Below the pieces are notes generated by a model. That model was not told the DNA's origin and made no database searches. It worked only from the letters and a program-made list of their open reading frames with translations. Below are positions 47,563-57,914 of a DNA stretch of 64,000 nucleotides, one piece after another (position 1 is the first letter of the stretch; the number at the start of each line of letters is the position of its first letter). Both the position numbers and the translations under genes were made by a program. Source of the DNA: an uncultured Hungatella sp. (GTDB taxonomy: Bacteria; Bacillota; Clostridia; Lachnospirales; Lachnospiraceae). The stretch is taken from assembly GCA_947066955.1 (NCBI GenBank), contig CAMTAF010000001.1, forward strand, positions 55,575-119,574, given 5' to 3'.

Positions 47563-50500
47563 TCACTGTATCCATGCTCCATCTATACCTACCATATAAT
47601 TATCTGGAGTCATTGTATTGGCAAGCATAGAACCATCAGAATTTAAATAATACCATTTTTCGCCAACTTGAATCCAACCTGTAGCCATTGTACCATTTTC
47701 ATTCATATAGTACCATATTTCTGCTACTTTTATCCATCCAACTGCCATAGCACCAGAATCAGGTATAAAATAATACCATTGTTTATCCAACAGCAACCAG
47801 CCTTCTACCATATACCCATCGCTATTAAAACGATAGATTATCCCATTAATTTGTGCCCATTGGTTTTTGGGATAACTTTTATCTGCCATCTCTAGCCACC
47901 AGCCAATATCATCTTTTAACCAAATACCCGAAAGGACTGGGACAGAATCAAATGAACCACCTTTTGCAAAATTCTCTCCTGGTCCACTATTACCTTTGGT
48001 TCCGCTTCCTCCTCCGGTTCCTTTAGTTCCACCTCCCCCTCCGGTTCCATTTCCTCCTTCGGTTCCGTTTCCTCCTCCGGTTCCATTTCCTCCTTCGGTT
48101 CCACTTCCTCCTCCGGTTCCATTTCCTCCTTCGGTTCCACTTCCCCCTCCGGTTCCATTTCCTCCTTCGGTTCCACTTCCTCCTTCAGTTCCACTTCCTC
48201 CTCCGGTTCCATTTCCTCCTTCAGTTCCGCTTCCCCCTCCGGTTCCATTTCCTCCTTCAGTTCCATTTCCTCCTTCAGTTCCACTTCCCCCTCCGATTCC
48301 ATTTCCTCCTTCAGTTCCGCTTCCTCCTTCAGTTCCATTTTCTCCCCCAGTTCCACTTTCCTCCTCAGAATCTGCATATTTCTGTTTTAAAACTACCTTG
48401 TTTACTTCAATATCAACAGCATCACCAGGATATTCTGCTGGATAACTATAAAATATTAAATTTCCACTATCTGTATCTACCCCATCTGTAACATACCATA
48501 CTACCTCACCATCTTTCACGATAGGCTGACAATCTGAAAGATTCCCCTCAAAAGTTCCTATGTCATCATTATTTAATCGGTTTCCATAGCCGTCAAAAAA
48601 CAAAATCTTTACATCCCCATTTGTCTCTGTATATCGAGTATAAAAAGTTTCATATAAAGACGCACTCTTATCAAAAGCTTGTTCCTCCCACATTAAGGCA
48701 AATAAATCCTCTGAGATTTTAACTAACTGTGGAGTCGATGCACTATAAGTACTGCCTTCCTCATAATCCGAAATCTGAATATATTTTACATTAGCTAAGT
48801 TATCTTTATCCACTACTGAGAGAAATACATTCCTTGTATGACTATCAGAAAAATTATCCTGATTAATAGTACTTCCTGCTATCAGATAACTGCTATCAGA
48901 AAATTCTAATCCTCCTACAGTAACTCCTGTATAATTATAATTGTAACCATTATTACCATACTTATAAATCTCATCATCACCTTCAGAAATAGGAAGAATC
49001 ATAACATTATCTGATTCCTCCGACATATCATCCGCTTCATACACTACCAAAACTACTGCCCTTGGATATGCGTCACCATGATCTACTGTAATTACTTTGC
49101 CGCCGTCAACCTTAACAAACTGATTAAAAGAATGCGAAACATATCCTGTTGAGATATTAGAAATACCATACCTTATATACGATGGTATCATGCTCTCCTT
49201 ATTAACAACTATTGTCAAATTAGCCTGATGGTTTACTCCGTCTCCACTTTTGTACATTCTGTGTCCTGTGTGTACGTATAAATAAGTATCATTTTCATCT
49301 ATACGGAGACTGCTTGAAGAAAATGGTAGTTCTGTATTAAGACCGTATAGTTCAACAGAATCTAAACGATTCATTTCTCTTCCGTATTTAACAATGCGGA
49401 TCACCTCCTTTTCATCACTCTCTTCTTCATTTCGCTGACCAAATACAACATAAAAGTTCTCTTTTCCTACATAAAAACCACCAAACAAGGATAATTCCAT
49501 AGGAATATTCCAGCTTTTAAGAAACTCTTTCTCAGAATTATACTGCTCAATTATAACCCCATCCTCCCTAGATACATATTCTATTCGGTAAAGATTTCCA
49601 TCTTCCCCTCCATATAAGTACGAGGTTACTATATCTTTCGTATTTCCCCAATAATTCTGATCATGTTGATTTCTTGAAGCTATAAAATTATTATTCTCTG
49701 TCAAGTTCAAAGGTGTCTCTGAAATGTCATCTATTCTTTTATAAGTATATTTTGTCTCTTTAGGGAATGCTCTTTGTCCCAAAAAATTAACTGTTTTAGG
49801 AATGACCACAGAGTTAATCGCTGTATTATAAAAAGCATACCCTGCAATCTCACGGAGACCATCCGACATCATCACCGTTTCAAGTTTACTGCACCCTTCA
49901 AATGCCCCCCTTTCTATACTCTCCACACTCTCCGGTATCCTTATATTGGTCAGGCTCACGCAGCCATAAAAAGCCCACTCCCCTATCTTTGTCACGCTCT
50001 CTGCTATCTCCAACTCAGACAGATTTTCACACTCGTAAAATGCGTATGCTCCTACACTCGTTACTCCCTCCTCTATCACTACTTTCTTTATCGTTTCTCT
50101 GGACCCATACCATGGCATTGACCAACTATACCAGTCAGACATCTCTCCTTCCCCTCGGATTGTCAGCGTCCCCTCATTATCCAGTTCCCATTTCATGTTA
50201 TCTCCACACAGGCCCTTTTCTATCGTAACCACCCCCGACAGACCATCACACCCTTCAAATGCACCTCTTCCTATACTTATCACACTCTCCGGTATCCTTA
50301 TATTGGTCAGGCTTACGCAGCCATAAAAAGCCCACTCCCCTATCTTTGTCACGCTCTCTGCTATCTCCAACTCAGACAGATTTTCACACTCGTAAAATGC
50401 GTATGCTCCTACACTCGTTACTCCCTCCTCTATCACTACTTTCTTTATCGTTTCTCTGGACCCATACCATGGCATTGACCAACTATACCAGTCAGACATC

Positions 50501-52593
50501 TCTCCTTCCCCTCGGATTGTCAGCGTCCCCTTATTATCCAGTTCCCACTTCAAGTTATCTCCACACAGGCCCTTTTCTATCGTAACCACTCCTGACAGAC
50601 CATCGCACCCTTCAAATGCACCTCTTCCTATACTTACCACACTCTCCGGTATCCTTATATTGGTCAGGCTCACGCAGCCATAAAAAGCCCACTCCCCTAT
50701 CTTTGTCACGCTCTCTGCTATCTCCAACTCAGACAGATTTTCACACTCGTAAAATGCGTATGCTCCTACACTCGTTACTCCCTCCTCTATCACTACTTTC
50801 TTTATCATTTCTCTGGATCCATACCATGGCATTGACCAACTGTTCCAGTCAGGCATCTCTCCTTCCCCTCGGATTGTCAGCGTCCCCTCATTATCCAGTT
50901 CCCACTTCATGTTATCTCCACACAGGCCCTTTTCTATCGTAACCACTCCCGCCAGACCATCACACCCTTCAAACGCTCCTCTTTCTATACTCTCCACACT
51001 CTCTGGTATCCTTATATTGGTCAGGCCCACGCAACCACAGAAGGCCCATCTCCCTATCTTTGTCACACTTTCTGCTATCTCTAATTCGGACAAATTTTCA
51101 CACTCGTAAAATGCATATGCTCCTACACTCGTTATTCCTTTCTCTATCACTACTTTCTTTATATTTTCCTTGGACAGATACCACGGTGCTGACTGACTAC
51201 TCTCGTCAGGCATTATTCCTTCCCCACGGATTATAAGTGTGCCCTTATTATCCAATTCCCACTTTAGTTTATCATTATAATATGTACCTTTTTCCACTAC
51301 AACTGTCCCCGTCAGATTGATACATCCTTCAAATGCTTTTGCACCTATATAGGTTACACTGTCTGGTATCTCTATATCAGATAAACTGACACATTTATAG
51401 AATGCCTGGATTCCTATACTCGTTACGCTTTCCGGTATATCGACACTAGTCAGATTTTCGCAACCAAAGAATGCATATGATCTTATATTTGTTACTCCTT
51501 CTTCTATTACAACCTTTTTTATACGATCATTAAAAGAATACCATGGACTATACCACTCCTGAGTCTCTGGCATTGCTCCTTCTCCCCAGATTATCAATAC
51601 ACCTTCATCATTCATCTCCCATTTCAAATTTCCGTAATCGGCTGCTTGCACAATTGTCTCTTCTGTTACAGAAATTCTGTTTTCTACTGAAAAATAATTA
51701 TCTTCTTTCCCTAAAGCATCACAAGTATTAATAAAATAGACTGTTCCTCCTTCTTGTACTGTAAATGTCATCTTATATTCTTCCCCAACTTTTGCTATGT
51801 CTGGGGAAATCATATTCATATTTCCATTATCCCTTTTGTGGATCGCCATTATCGGTTTTTCCCCATCAAGGCTCTCCTCTGGGACTGTCATTGTGACAGT
51901 AATATCCTTCCTTTTTCCTACAATCTCAAGTGTCATTGCCCATATATTTTCTTCATCAATTTTTAAATCAATTTTGTCCAGTTCTTCTACCACCAATTTT
52001 TGAATATCTTTTTCTACCTCAATTTCATTGGCAACCAAATATCTATCCTCCAGGCCAATGGGAGTTAACTGATAAGGATCAACAATATTGCCACTAACCT
52101 GTTTTGGATTATACCACTCTCCTTTTAGCACAACATCACTATAAATTTCTTTCTCATCGCTGACCAATATCGGTATATCCCCGCCATAGTAATACCATCC
52201 AGCAAACCTTAGATCGTCAATATCATCCTCGTTATCATTTGCAATATTGGCAATAGATTTCCACACAGGCTTTTGATGATTCCTCTCTAACTCTTCTTCA
52301 CCTAACAATAAACTGGTAAAACTGCCTCGGCTATTTTCCTTTAAATTATAAAATGTCTGCACCCATCTTGTACGAGTTGCATCAGACTCTGTAGAATCTG
52401 AGTCTTTGTCAGAAATATCGACAAAATATCCACCTTTACCTGTCTGAAAGGTCACTTTTATTGGTTTTTCCTCTGTAGATGGTATTCCAATATCCACCGC
52501 TGCCATTGACGTAGTATTAGTCGTCAACATCACAGCCGCTAAAACCAATGCTGCCCTAGCTTTTAATTTTCGTCCCATACAATATTCCTCCAA
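47563..52593 (-). CDS. giant BspA-like leucine-rich-repeat surface protein with Gly-rich linker and C-terminal cell-wall-binding (choline-binding-like) repeats
   Basis: signal peptide; repeated AFYGCVSLTNIRIPESVxSIGRGAFEGC; WYYLNSDGSM / GWIQVGEKWYY repeats. Confidence 0.93.
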   Translation of the reverse strand: MEEYCMGRKLKARAALVLAAVMLTTNTTSMAAVDIGIPSTEEKPIKVTFQTGKGGYFVDISDKDSDSTESDATRTRWVQTFYNLKENSRGSFTSLLLGEEELERNHQKPVWKSIANIANDNEDDIDDLRFAGWYYYGGDIPILVSDEKEIYSDVVLKGEWYNPKQVSGNIVDPYQLTPIGLEDRYLVANEIEVEKDIQKLVVEELDKIDLKIDEENIWAMTLEIVGKRKDITVTMTVPEESLDGEKPIMAIHKRDNGNMNMISPDIAKVGEEYKMTFTVQEGGTVYFINTCDALGKEDNYFSVENRISVTEETIVQAADYGNLKWEMNDEGVLIIWGEGAMPETQEWYSPWYSFNDRIKKVVIEEGVTNIRSYAFFGCENLTSVDIPESVTSIGIQAFYKCVSLSDIEIPDSVTYIGAKAFEGCINLTGTVVVEKGTYYNDKLKWELDNKGTLIIRGEGIMPDESSQSAPWYLSKENIKKVVIEKGITSVGAYAFYECENLSELEIAESVTKIGRWAFCGCVGLTNIRIPESVESIERGAFEGCDGLAGVVTIEKGLCGDNMKWELDNEGTLTIRGEGEMPDWNSWSMPWYGSREMIKKVVIEEGVTSVGAYAFYECENLSELEIAESVTKIGEWAFYGCVSLTNIRIPESVVSIGRGAFEGCDGLSGVVTIEKGLCGDNLKWELDNKGTLTIRGEGEMSDWYSWSMPWYGSRETIKKVVIEEGVTSVGAYAFYECENLSELEIAESVTKIGEWAFYGCVSLTNIRIPESVISIGRGAFEGCDGLSGVVTIEKGLCGDNMKWELDNEGTLTIRGEGEMSDWYSWSMPWYGSRETIKKVVIEEGVTSVGAYAFYECENLSELEIAESVTKIGEWAFYGCVSLTNIRIPESVESIERGAFEGCSKLETVMMSDGLREIAGYAFYNTAINSVVIPKTVNFLGQRAFPKETKYTYKRIDDISETPLNLTENNNFIASRNQHDQNYWGNTKDIVTSYLYGGEDGNLYRIEYVSREDGVIIEQYNSEKEFLKSWNIPMELSLFGGFYVGKENFYVVFGQRNEEESDEKEVIRIVKYGREMNRLDSVELYGLNTELPFSSSSLRIDENDTYLYVHTGHRMYKSGDGVNHQANLTIVVNKESMIPSYIRYGISNISTGYVSHSFNQFVKVDGGKVITVDHGDAYPRAVVLVVYEADDMSEESDNVMILPISEGDDEIYKYGNNGYNYNYTGVTVGGLEFSDSSYLIAGSTINQDNFSDSHTRNVFLSVVDKDNLANVKYIQISDYEEGSTYSASTPQLVKISEDLFALMWEEQAFDKSASLYETFYTRYTETNGDVKILFFDGYGNRLNNDDIGTFEGNLSDCQPIVKDGEVVWYVTDGVDTDSGNLIFYSYPAEYPGDAVDIEVNKVVLKQKYADSEEESGTGGENGTEGGSGTEGGNGIGGGSGTEGGNGTEGGNGTGGGSGTEGGNGTGGGSGTEGGSGTEGGNGTGGGSGTEGGNGTGGGSGTEGGNGTGGGNGTEGGNGTGGGGGTKGTGGGSGTKGNSGPGENFAKGGSFDSVPVLSGIWLKDDIGWWLEMADKSYPKNQWAQINGIIYRFNSDGYMVEGWLLLDKQWYYFIPDSGAMAVGWIKVAEIWYYMNENGTMATGWIQVGEKWYYLNSDGSMLANTMTPDNYMVGIDGAWIQ
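47990..48360. repeat. low-complexity tandem repeat encoding (G-T/N/S-E/G-G-G)n linker
   Basis: period-18 units such as ggttccatttcctccttc / ggttccacttcctcctcc. Confidence 0.9.
49902..50972. repeat. three near-identical 357-bp tandem units within the LRR gene
   Basis: units starting at 49902, 50259, 50616; shadow ORFs of 108 aa at exactly 357-bp spacing are nearly identical. Confidence 0.92.
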
Positions 52594-52815
52594 TTTTCAA
52601 AAATAAGTTGTCTTTTCCCAATATGTAGGTCTCGTCCCTATATCCTCCCCCTCGTTATCTCGAAAGTAACTTGTGACAAAATTCCATATATCTCATAAAT
52701 TTGTCATGACTATATAATTTTAAGATATTAAATATCGTATGTCAACATATTTATGATATAAATTATCCTAATTTATCATTTATACGATATATAATATCTA
52801 ATAGGTGGTGATATA

Positions 52816-53121
52816 GTGGATAATAATTATATTGCGGAAAGAATTGCCCAACTTCGTAATTTAAAAAATGTCTCAGCAAGAGAGATGAGTCTGGCCATCG
52901 GGCAAAATGAAAGTTATATCAATCGTATCGAAAACCATAAGGCATTCCCGTCTATGCAGTGTTTTCTCTATATCTGTGAATACTTAGATATAACTCCTAA
53001 AGAATTTTTCGATAAGGAGACCCCAAATCCCGAAAAATTAGGTTCTCTTATTATTGAATTACAAAAGCTAAATCCTTATCAACTAGATATATTGACAGAA
53101 TTAATAAAGGAAATGACTTAA
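52816..53121 (+). CDS. XRE-family helix-turn-helix protein
   Basis: IAQLRNLKNVSAREMSLAIGQNESYINRIENHKAFPSMQCFLYICEYLDI. Confidence 0.88.
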   Translation: MDNNYIAERIAQLRNLKNVSAREMSLAIGQNESYINRIENHKAFPSMQCFLYICEYLDITPKEFFDKETPNPEKLGSLIIELQKLNPYQLDILTELIKEMT

Positions 53122-53605
53122 TTGTAGAAACAATAAGAATTGCCATCTTTTTAGACAACAAAAGGGAGCCAGGCTCTTCTGGCTCCTAAAAGTTATTTCA
53201 AAGAAATTTGCGCATATTTTTTACTACTCTCTTGTAAAACTCTATTGCCTATATGACAACCAGATCTCCTTTTCCATTTTGGCAAAAAACTAGATCTACT
53301 GTCTTTCTGCATGTATCAGCAATCTCCCAATAGTTTCAACGGAGATTAGTGGATGGATAGATATTCTCAAAAATCGGTCACAGCGAAATTAATTCTATTC
53401 ACTATTTCATTGAAAAATACCGCCAAAGATGCTATACTATCCTCAAAGCAATGATTTCTGCGGCAGTCCCCAAAGGGCACAAAGCCGATTTTGCAGCCGA
53501 TGGCTGTATCTTTGAGAGTTCTTATCTTTCTATCGAAATCCTGCTTTTAAATTCCAAAAACTAAGAAAAAGCAGGAGGCTGACAGACCCCGGCGACAAGA
53601 ATAAC

Positions 53606-53911
53606 GTGGAAGCCGTTTTGCAGGTAAGCATCGCGGCAAATCAGGAGTTGTATGACAAGATCAGGAGGAATTCGATTATGTGTGACGCGTTGAGACAGTT
53701 ATTAAATGAAGAGATTGAGGAAGAAAAGCGGAATGCGGTACAAAGCGCAGTTCAAAGTGCGGTCCAAAATGCCGTTCAGAAGACAGAGCAGGACACTCTG
53801 CTCGGGACAATAAAAAAATTGATGGCAAACTTAAAGCTGACTGCCGACCAGGCCATGTCTGCCATGGATATTCCTACAGAAAAGTGGGCGGAATACAGGG
53901 CGAAGCTGTGA
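53606..53911 (+). pseudogene. C-terminal fragment resembling an Rpn/PD-(D/E)XK nuclease-transposase tail
   Basis: VSIAANQELYDKIRRNSIMCDALRQLLNEEIEEEKRNAVQSAVQSAVQNAVQKTEQDTLLGTIKKLMANLKLTADQAMSAM. Confidence 0.4.
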
Positions 53912-54056
53912 GGGCTACGTTTTGGAAAGAGACTTTCATATATACGGGAGCCGGCGACCGGACAGGGGGACTTTTCCCCCTGCTCGCCGCGCCGCCCCAG
54001 CCAGCCCTGCTGGCAAACCTCCTCTCGGGGTTCATGTATATAGAGAAGGGCAGACC

Positions 54057-54275
54057 CTAATACTCCTTCTCCACCCTCTCCACCCCGTACATCTCCATAA
54101 ACCGCTCAAGGTCGCCGCTGCCCTTCACAGCCATGACCTCCGTAAATTTTCCGGTCTCTCTATCTTTAAACCCGGCCACCTGCTCCCCTGTACAGATGCT
54201 GCACCTCACCACAGCTTTCTGTTTTTCCCTGTCAAAGGGGACCTTGTACGCCGCCTTTTTCTTTTTCCAAAACAT
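54057..54275 (-). CDS. small conserved hypothetical
   Basis: 72-aa ORF immediately downstream of the PRPP synthetase gene. Confidence 0.5.
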   Translation of the reverse strand: MFWKKKKAAYKVPFDREKQKAVVRCSICTGEQVAGFKDRETGKFTEVMAVKGSGDLERFMEMYGVERVEKEY

Positions 54276-54284
54276 GCCCTCTCC

Positions 54285-55457
54285 CTACCGGTTCCGGTAC
54301 TTGTCCAGCAGCCGGTTGATCCTCCCGGCCGGGTTCAGCAGTTCGCTCAAGGAGGCGTCATGGTTTAAGTTGTCGATGATCAGGGCAATGTATTTGCTCA
54401 TGTCCACGCTTCCGTAGTAAGGCCTGGAGAGAAGCTCCGGGCTCTGATACACCAGGTTGGTAGTGAGGATCCTGTCGATTATACCGTCTTCATAGAATTT
54501 GTCAAACTTGTCAAGGCCGTTGGTAAACAGGCCGAAGGTTGAGAAGATGAACACCTTTCTTGCCTTCCGCCGCTTAAGCTCCGAAGCCACATCCATCATG
54601 CTCTCGCCGGAGGAGATCATGTCGTCCACGATGATCACGTCCTTGCCCTCCACGCTGCTCCCCAGGAATTCGTGGGCCACAATGGGATTCCGCCCGTCCA
54701 CGATGCGGGTGTAGTCCCGGCGCTTGTAGAACATGCCCATGTCCAGCCCCAGCACATTGGCGTAGTACACGGCCCGGCTCATGCCGCCCTCGTCAGGGCT
54801 GATGACCATCATGTGGTCGCTGTCGATCTGAAGGTCTGTCTCCACTTTCAGCAGATGCTTGATAAACTGGTATGTGGGCTGTACGGTCTCGAAGCCTTTC
54901 TCCGGGATGGCGTTCTGAACCCTGGGGTCGTGGGCATCAAAGGTGATGATATTCTCCACCCCCATGTTGGTCAGCTCCTGGAGAGCCAGAGCGCAGTCCA
55001 GGGATTCCCTGCTGGAACGCCTGTGCTGCCTTCCCTCATAGAGGAAGGGCATGATCACATTGATCCTGCGGGCCTTTCCCGCCGCTGCCGCGATGATCCT
55101 CTTTAAATCCTGGAAATGGTCGTCCGGCGACATGTGGTTGGTCATACCGCATAGGGAGTAGGTGAGGCTGTAGTTGCACACGTCCACCATGATATACAGA
55201 TCATCGCCACGGACAGATTCCTCCAGAGTGCCCTTGGCCTCCCCCGAGCCGAACCGCGGGGTCTTGGCGCCGATGATATAAGAATCTCGCTGATATCCGG
55301 CAAACGCGATAGTAGATTTATGTTCGCTTTCTCGTTCTCGTCTCCAGTTTACAAGATAATCATTTACTTTGCTTCCCAACTCCGTGCAGCTTTTGAGGGG
55401 TACAAGCCCAAGGGGCCCAACTGGAATCGTTTCAATGGTCTTCTCTTCGTATATCAT
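54285..55457 (-). CDS. prs: ribose-phosphate pyrophosphokinase (divergent ~390-aa form)
   Basis: VIMPFLYEGRQHRRSSRESLDCALALQEL; VIIVDDMISSGESMMDVA PRPP motif. Confidence 0.88.
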   Translation of the reverse strand: MIYEEKTIETIPVGPLGLVPLKSCTELGSKVNDYLVNWRRERESEHKSTIAFAGYQRDSYIIGAKTPRFGSGEAKGTLEESVRGDDLYIMVDVCNYSLTYSLCGMTNHMSPDDHFQDLKRIIAAAAGKARRINVIMPFLYEGRQHRRSSRESLDCALALQELTNMGVENIITFDAHDPRVQNAIPEKGFETVQPTYQFIKHLLKVETDLQIDSDHMMVISPDEGGMSRAVYYANVLGLDMGMFYKRRDYTRIVDGRNPIVAHEFLGSSVEGKDVIIVDDMISSGESMMDVASELKRRKARKVFIFSTFGLFTNGLDKFDKFYEDGIIDRILTTNLVYQSPELLSRPYYGSVDMSKYIALIIDNLNHDASLSELLNPAGRINRLLDKYRNR

Positions 55458-55529
55458 GTTTTTCCTCCATCTATGCGGTTTTGTTCGACAAATTCTTTAT
55501 ATCATTATGATTTCAAATAGTCAAGATGC

Positions 55530-56510
55530 TCAGCGTTTTTTTGTTCTGATGTCCCCTCCGTACAGAGGGATAATAGAATACTGGCTGATGATCCTGGACG
55601 AGATTCGGTCCGAGTAAGTGTCCCGGAGCATGTCCATGGACAGGTTGGTGGAGATGATGGTACTCTTCTTCCGGATCAGTCTCTCGTTGATGCAGTAAAA
55701 AAGCTGAGAAGAGACAAAGGTGTTGTTCAGCTCTGTCCCCAGATCGTCAATGATCAGCAGATCGCAGTCCAGGATATGCTGATACATGTCCTGCATGTCC
55801 TCCTCCGTGTCATAGTGGAATTTGTTTTTGGAGAAAATATCAAACAGGTCATTGGACGATAAATAGATCACCGAGTGGTACCGGTCAATCAGCTCCTTGG
55901 CAATGCAGTTGGTGAGAAAGGTCTTTCCCACCCCGGTGCTCCCTGTAAAGATCAGGTTGCCGCCTTTTTCCTTAAAACCCTCCACATACTCTTTGCACCA
56001 GCCGTAGACCTGCTTCATATAGTCCGCCACAGTCATCCCGATCTGGGAGATCACCTCCCGGTTGTCATAGTAGGCAAAGGTAAAGGTGGAAAAATTCTCT
56101 CTCTTCAGCACCTCCTTAATGTTGGACTGAGCGTAGAGAAGGCTGATCTCTTCTTTCTTAAAACAGCGGCATTTTTTTCCGTTCACATACCCTGTATCCT
56201 GACAGTCCGGGCAGTGGTAGCGCATCTCCATGTAGTCGGCGCTGTAACCGCAGGCCTCCAGGAGCACTGCCTTCTGCTCTCTCAAATCCTCAAGATGCCG
56301 CTTAAGCACTTCCATGGCCCTGTCGTCCCCCTCCAGGAGGCGCTTTCCGCAGGCCACCGCCTGGGTGCTGATGGTGTCATCAATCTGCCGGATCTGGGGA
56401 ATTCGGCTGTAAACCTCCTTCACACGCTTGTCCTGCTCATATTTGTTCTGAAACTGACGCTGATTGTAGATCCGCATAATCGCGTCATACTGGGAATTGC
56501 TCAGTGCCAT
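55530..56510 (-). CDS. DnaC/DnaI-like ATP-binding helicase loader
   Basis: YHCPDCQDTGYVNGKKCRC zinc motif; NLIFTGSTGVGKTFLTNCIAKEL; LLIIDDLGTE. Confidence 0.9.
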   Translation of the reverse strand: MALSNSQYDAIMRIYNQRQFQNKYEQDKRVKEVYSRIPQIRQIDDTISTQAVACGKRLLEGDDRAMEVLKRHLEDLREQKAVLLEACGYSADYMEMRYHCPDCQDTGYVNGKKCRCFKKEEISLLYAQSNIKEVLKRENFSTFTFAYYDNREVISQIGMTVADYMKQVYGWCKEYVEGFKEKGGNLIFTGSTGVGKTFLTNCIAKELIDRYHSVIYLSSNDLFDIFSKNKFHYDTEEDMQDMYQHILDCDLLIIDDLGTELNNTFVSSQLFYCINERLIRKKSTIISTNLSMDMLRDTYSDRISSRIISQYSIIPLYGGDIRTKKR

Positions 56511-56520
56511 ATCTCCCTCC

Positions 56521-57831
56521 TCACTTTTTGTCCTCCAGCCTCTCCTTCAGGCGCTCCAGCACCATGGCGTCATAGTTGGTGCTGCGCTGTTCAAAATTGT
56601 GGAACTGGTTTTTGGATGGCTTCACCGCGCCTGTGCTCCTGTCATTTTTCCTGTTCTCCCTCTTCTCATCCAGCTTTGCCACATCAGCCAGAACCCTGAC
56701 CCCGCCCTTTTTCCAGTCTGACAGGATCTTGTCCGCGTAGGAAAAACTGGGCTTGTGGATCGCCTTCAAGGTCCTGTCGCAGGCCTCCAGGACGATGTCC
56801 CTGGTAAATCCATACTCCCGGAACCATTTGCGGATCATGGTCTGCTCCGAGTCTCCCGGCCTTCTGTCGCTGATTCCGAAGGCTTTCATCACCGCAAAGC
56901 CTTCTTTGGAAAAGGTTGCCGTGTACTCCTTAGCCATGTCCACGGTGCGAATCCCCTTCTCATGCCAGTTGAGCGCCACAGACTCCAGATACCGGATGCT
57001 GGTGTGCCCTCCCTGGACGCAGTACTCTACCAGATATTCCAAAAGCTCCGCCGACATGCCCAGACCGTCGTAGAGATAGGCGAAGACCTCGCACTCCCTG
57101 GGGGTGAAGACCTTGTTCATATATTTCTGGGAGATGTACAGAAGCTGGGTGAAATCCTCCTGGTCCGCCAGACGGCTCACCTGCTCCGGGGTGTACAGCT
57201 TCCGCCTCCCCCCGGTCATCTCCCCGGCCGCCGTCTCCGCCGCGCCTTTTCCAAGTCCCGGCACCTCTGCTGCCCCGGCGCTGTTTCCGGTTCCCGGCAA
57301 TCCTGCTGCCCCGATGCTGCTTTTGGTCCCAGGCGCGCCCACGGCTCCGATCCCGGCGCTGCCTCCGGATCCCGGCAATCCCGTTTCTCCGGCTCCGGCG
57401 GCGCCCCCGGAACCCATCCATATCCCGGATCCCGGGAGCTTTCCCTGCAATGGCATGCCGCCTGCCGCCGCGCCGTACCGGTCTTTTGCCTCAAACACGA
57501 TTCCCGGGCCGCTCCCGCTGCCAGAGGTTTTTCCGGCCTCCGGGCCTGGGGACGCTCCGGCCCCGCTTCCCGCTCCCGGCCCCGCTGCCGCCTGGTTCCC
57601 GGCCTCCGCCAGCACGCCCTGCCGCACCCAGTACCCAAGAGCCCTCTTCACATCCGACTCCGTGTGGTTCAAGGCGTCGGCGATCATCCCAATATCCCAA
57701 TCCTCTCCCTGGTGCCTCAAAAGATACAGATAGACCTTCACATATTCCCCGTTGGCCGAGGCCATGTGCCTGTCTATAAACTCGTTGGCAACCAGGGTGG
57801 CATTTATCTCCAGACAGTTTTTCATTTCCAC
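56521..57831 (-). CDS. DnaD-domain replication protein with long Gly/Ala/Pro-rich linker
   Basis: C-terminal DnaD-like region (FREYGFTRDIVLEACDRTLKAIHKPSFSYADKILSDWKKGGV); directly upstream of the DnaC-like gene. Confidence 0.85.
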   Translation of the reverse strand: MEMKNCLEINATLVANEFIDRHMASANGEYVKVYLYLLRHQGEDWDIGMIADALNHTESDVKRALGYWVRQGVLAEAGNQAAAGPGAGSGAGASPGPEAGKTSGSGSGPGIVFEAKDRYGAAAGGMPLQGKLPGSGIWMGSGGAAGAGETGLPGSGGSAGIGAVGAPGTKSSIGAAGLPGTGNSAGAAEVPGLGKGAAETAAGEMTGGRRKLYTPEQVSRLADQEDFTQLLYISQKYMNKVFTPRECEVFAYLYDGLGMSAELLEYLVEYCVQGGHTSIRYLESVALNWHEKGIRTVDMAKEYTATFSKEGFAVMKAFGISDRRPGDSEQTMIRKWFREYGFTRDIVLEACDRTLKAIHKPSFSYADKILSDWKKGGVRVLADVAKLDEKRENRKNDRSTGAVKPSKNQFHNFEQRSTNYDAMVLERLKERLEDKK

Positions 57832-57914
57832 AATTCACCCAATCCTTCCTCTTATCCCCATCATACCACATGTGGATTCAAAAGAAAATAGGCGGGATTT
57901 ATCCACCATGGGAT

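Noticed and set aside
47990-48360. CRISPR-like regular repeat
   Set aside because: Repeat has no unique spacers; it is a coding low-complexity linker.
47996-48445. 149-aa plus-strand ORF made of VPFPPSVPLPP repeats
   Set aside because: Antisense shadow of the Gly-rich linker in the large minus-strand LRR gene; no RBS or independent support.
49902-50942. Three 108-aa plus-strand ORFs at 357-bp spacing
   Set aside because: Shadow ORFs antisense to the LRR tandem repeats; they are evidence for the DNA repeat, not genes.
49902-50972. Possible CRISPR or transposon array from periodicity
   Set aside because: 357-bp units are in-frame LRR coding repeats, with no spacers or terminal repeats.
56755-57891. 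378-aa plus-strand ORF and other long ORFs opposite dnaD
   Set aside because: GC-rich, Pro/Arg-biased composition with low stop frequency; the minus-strand DnaD frame has clear homology and operon context.
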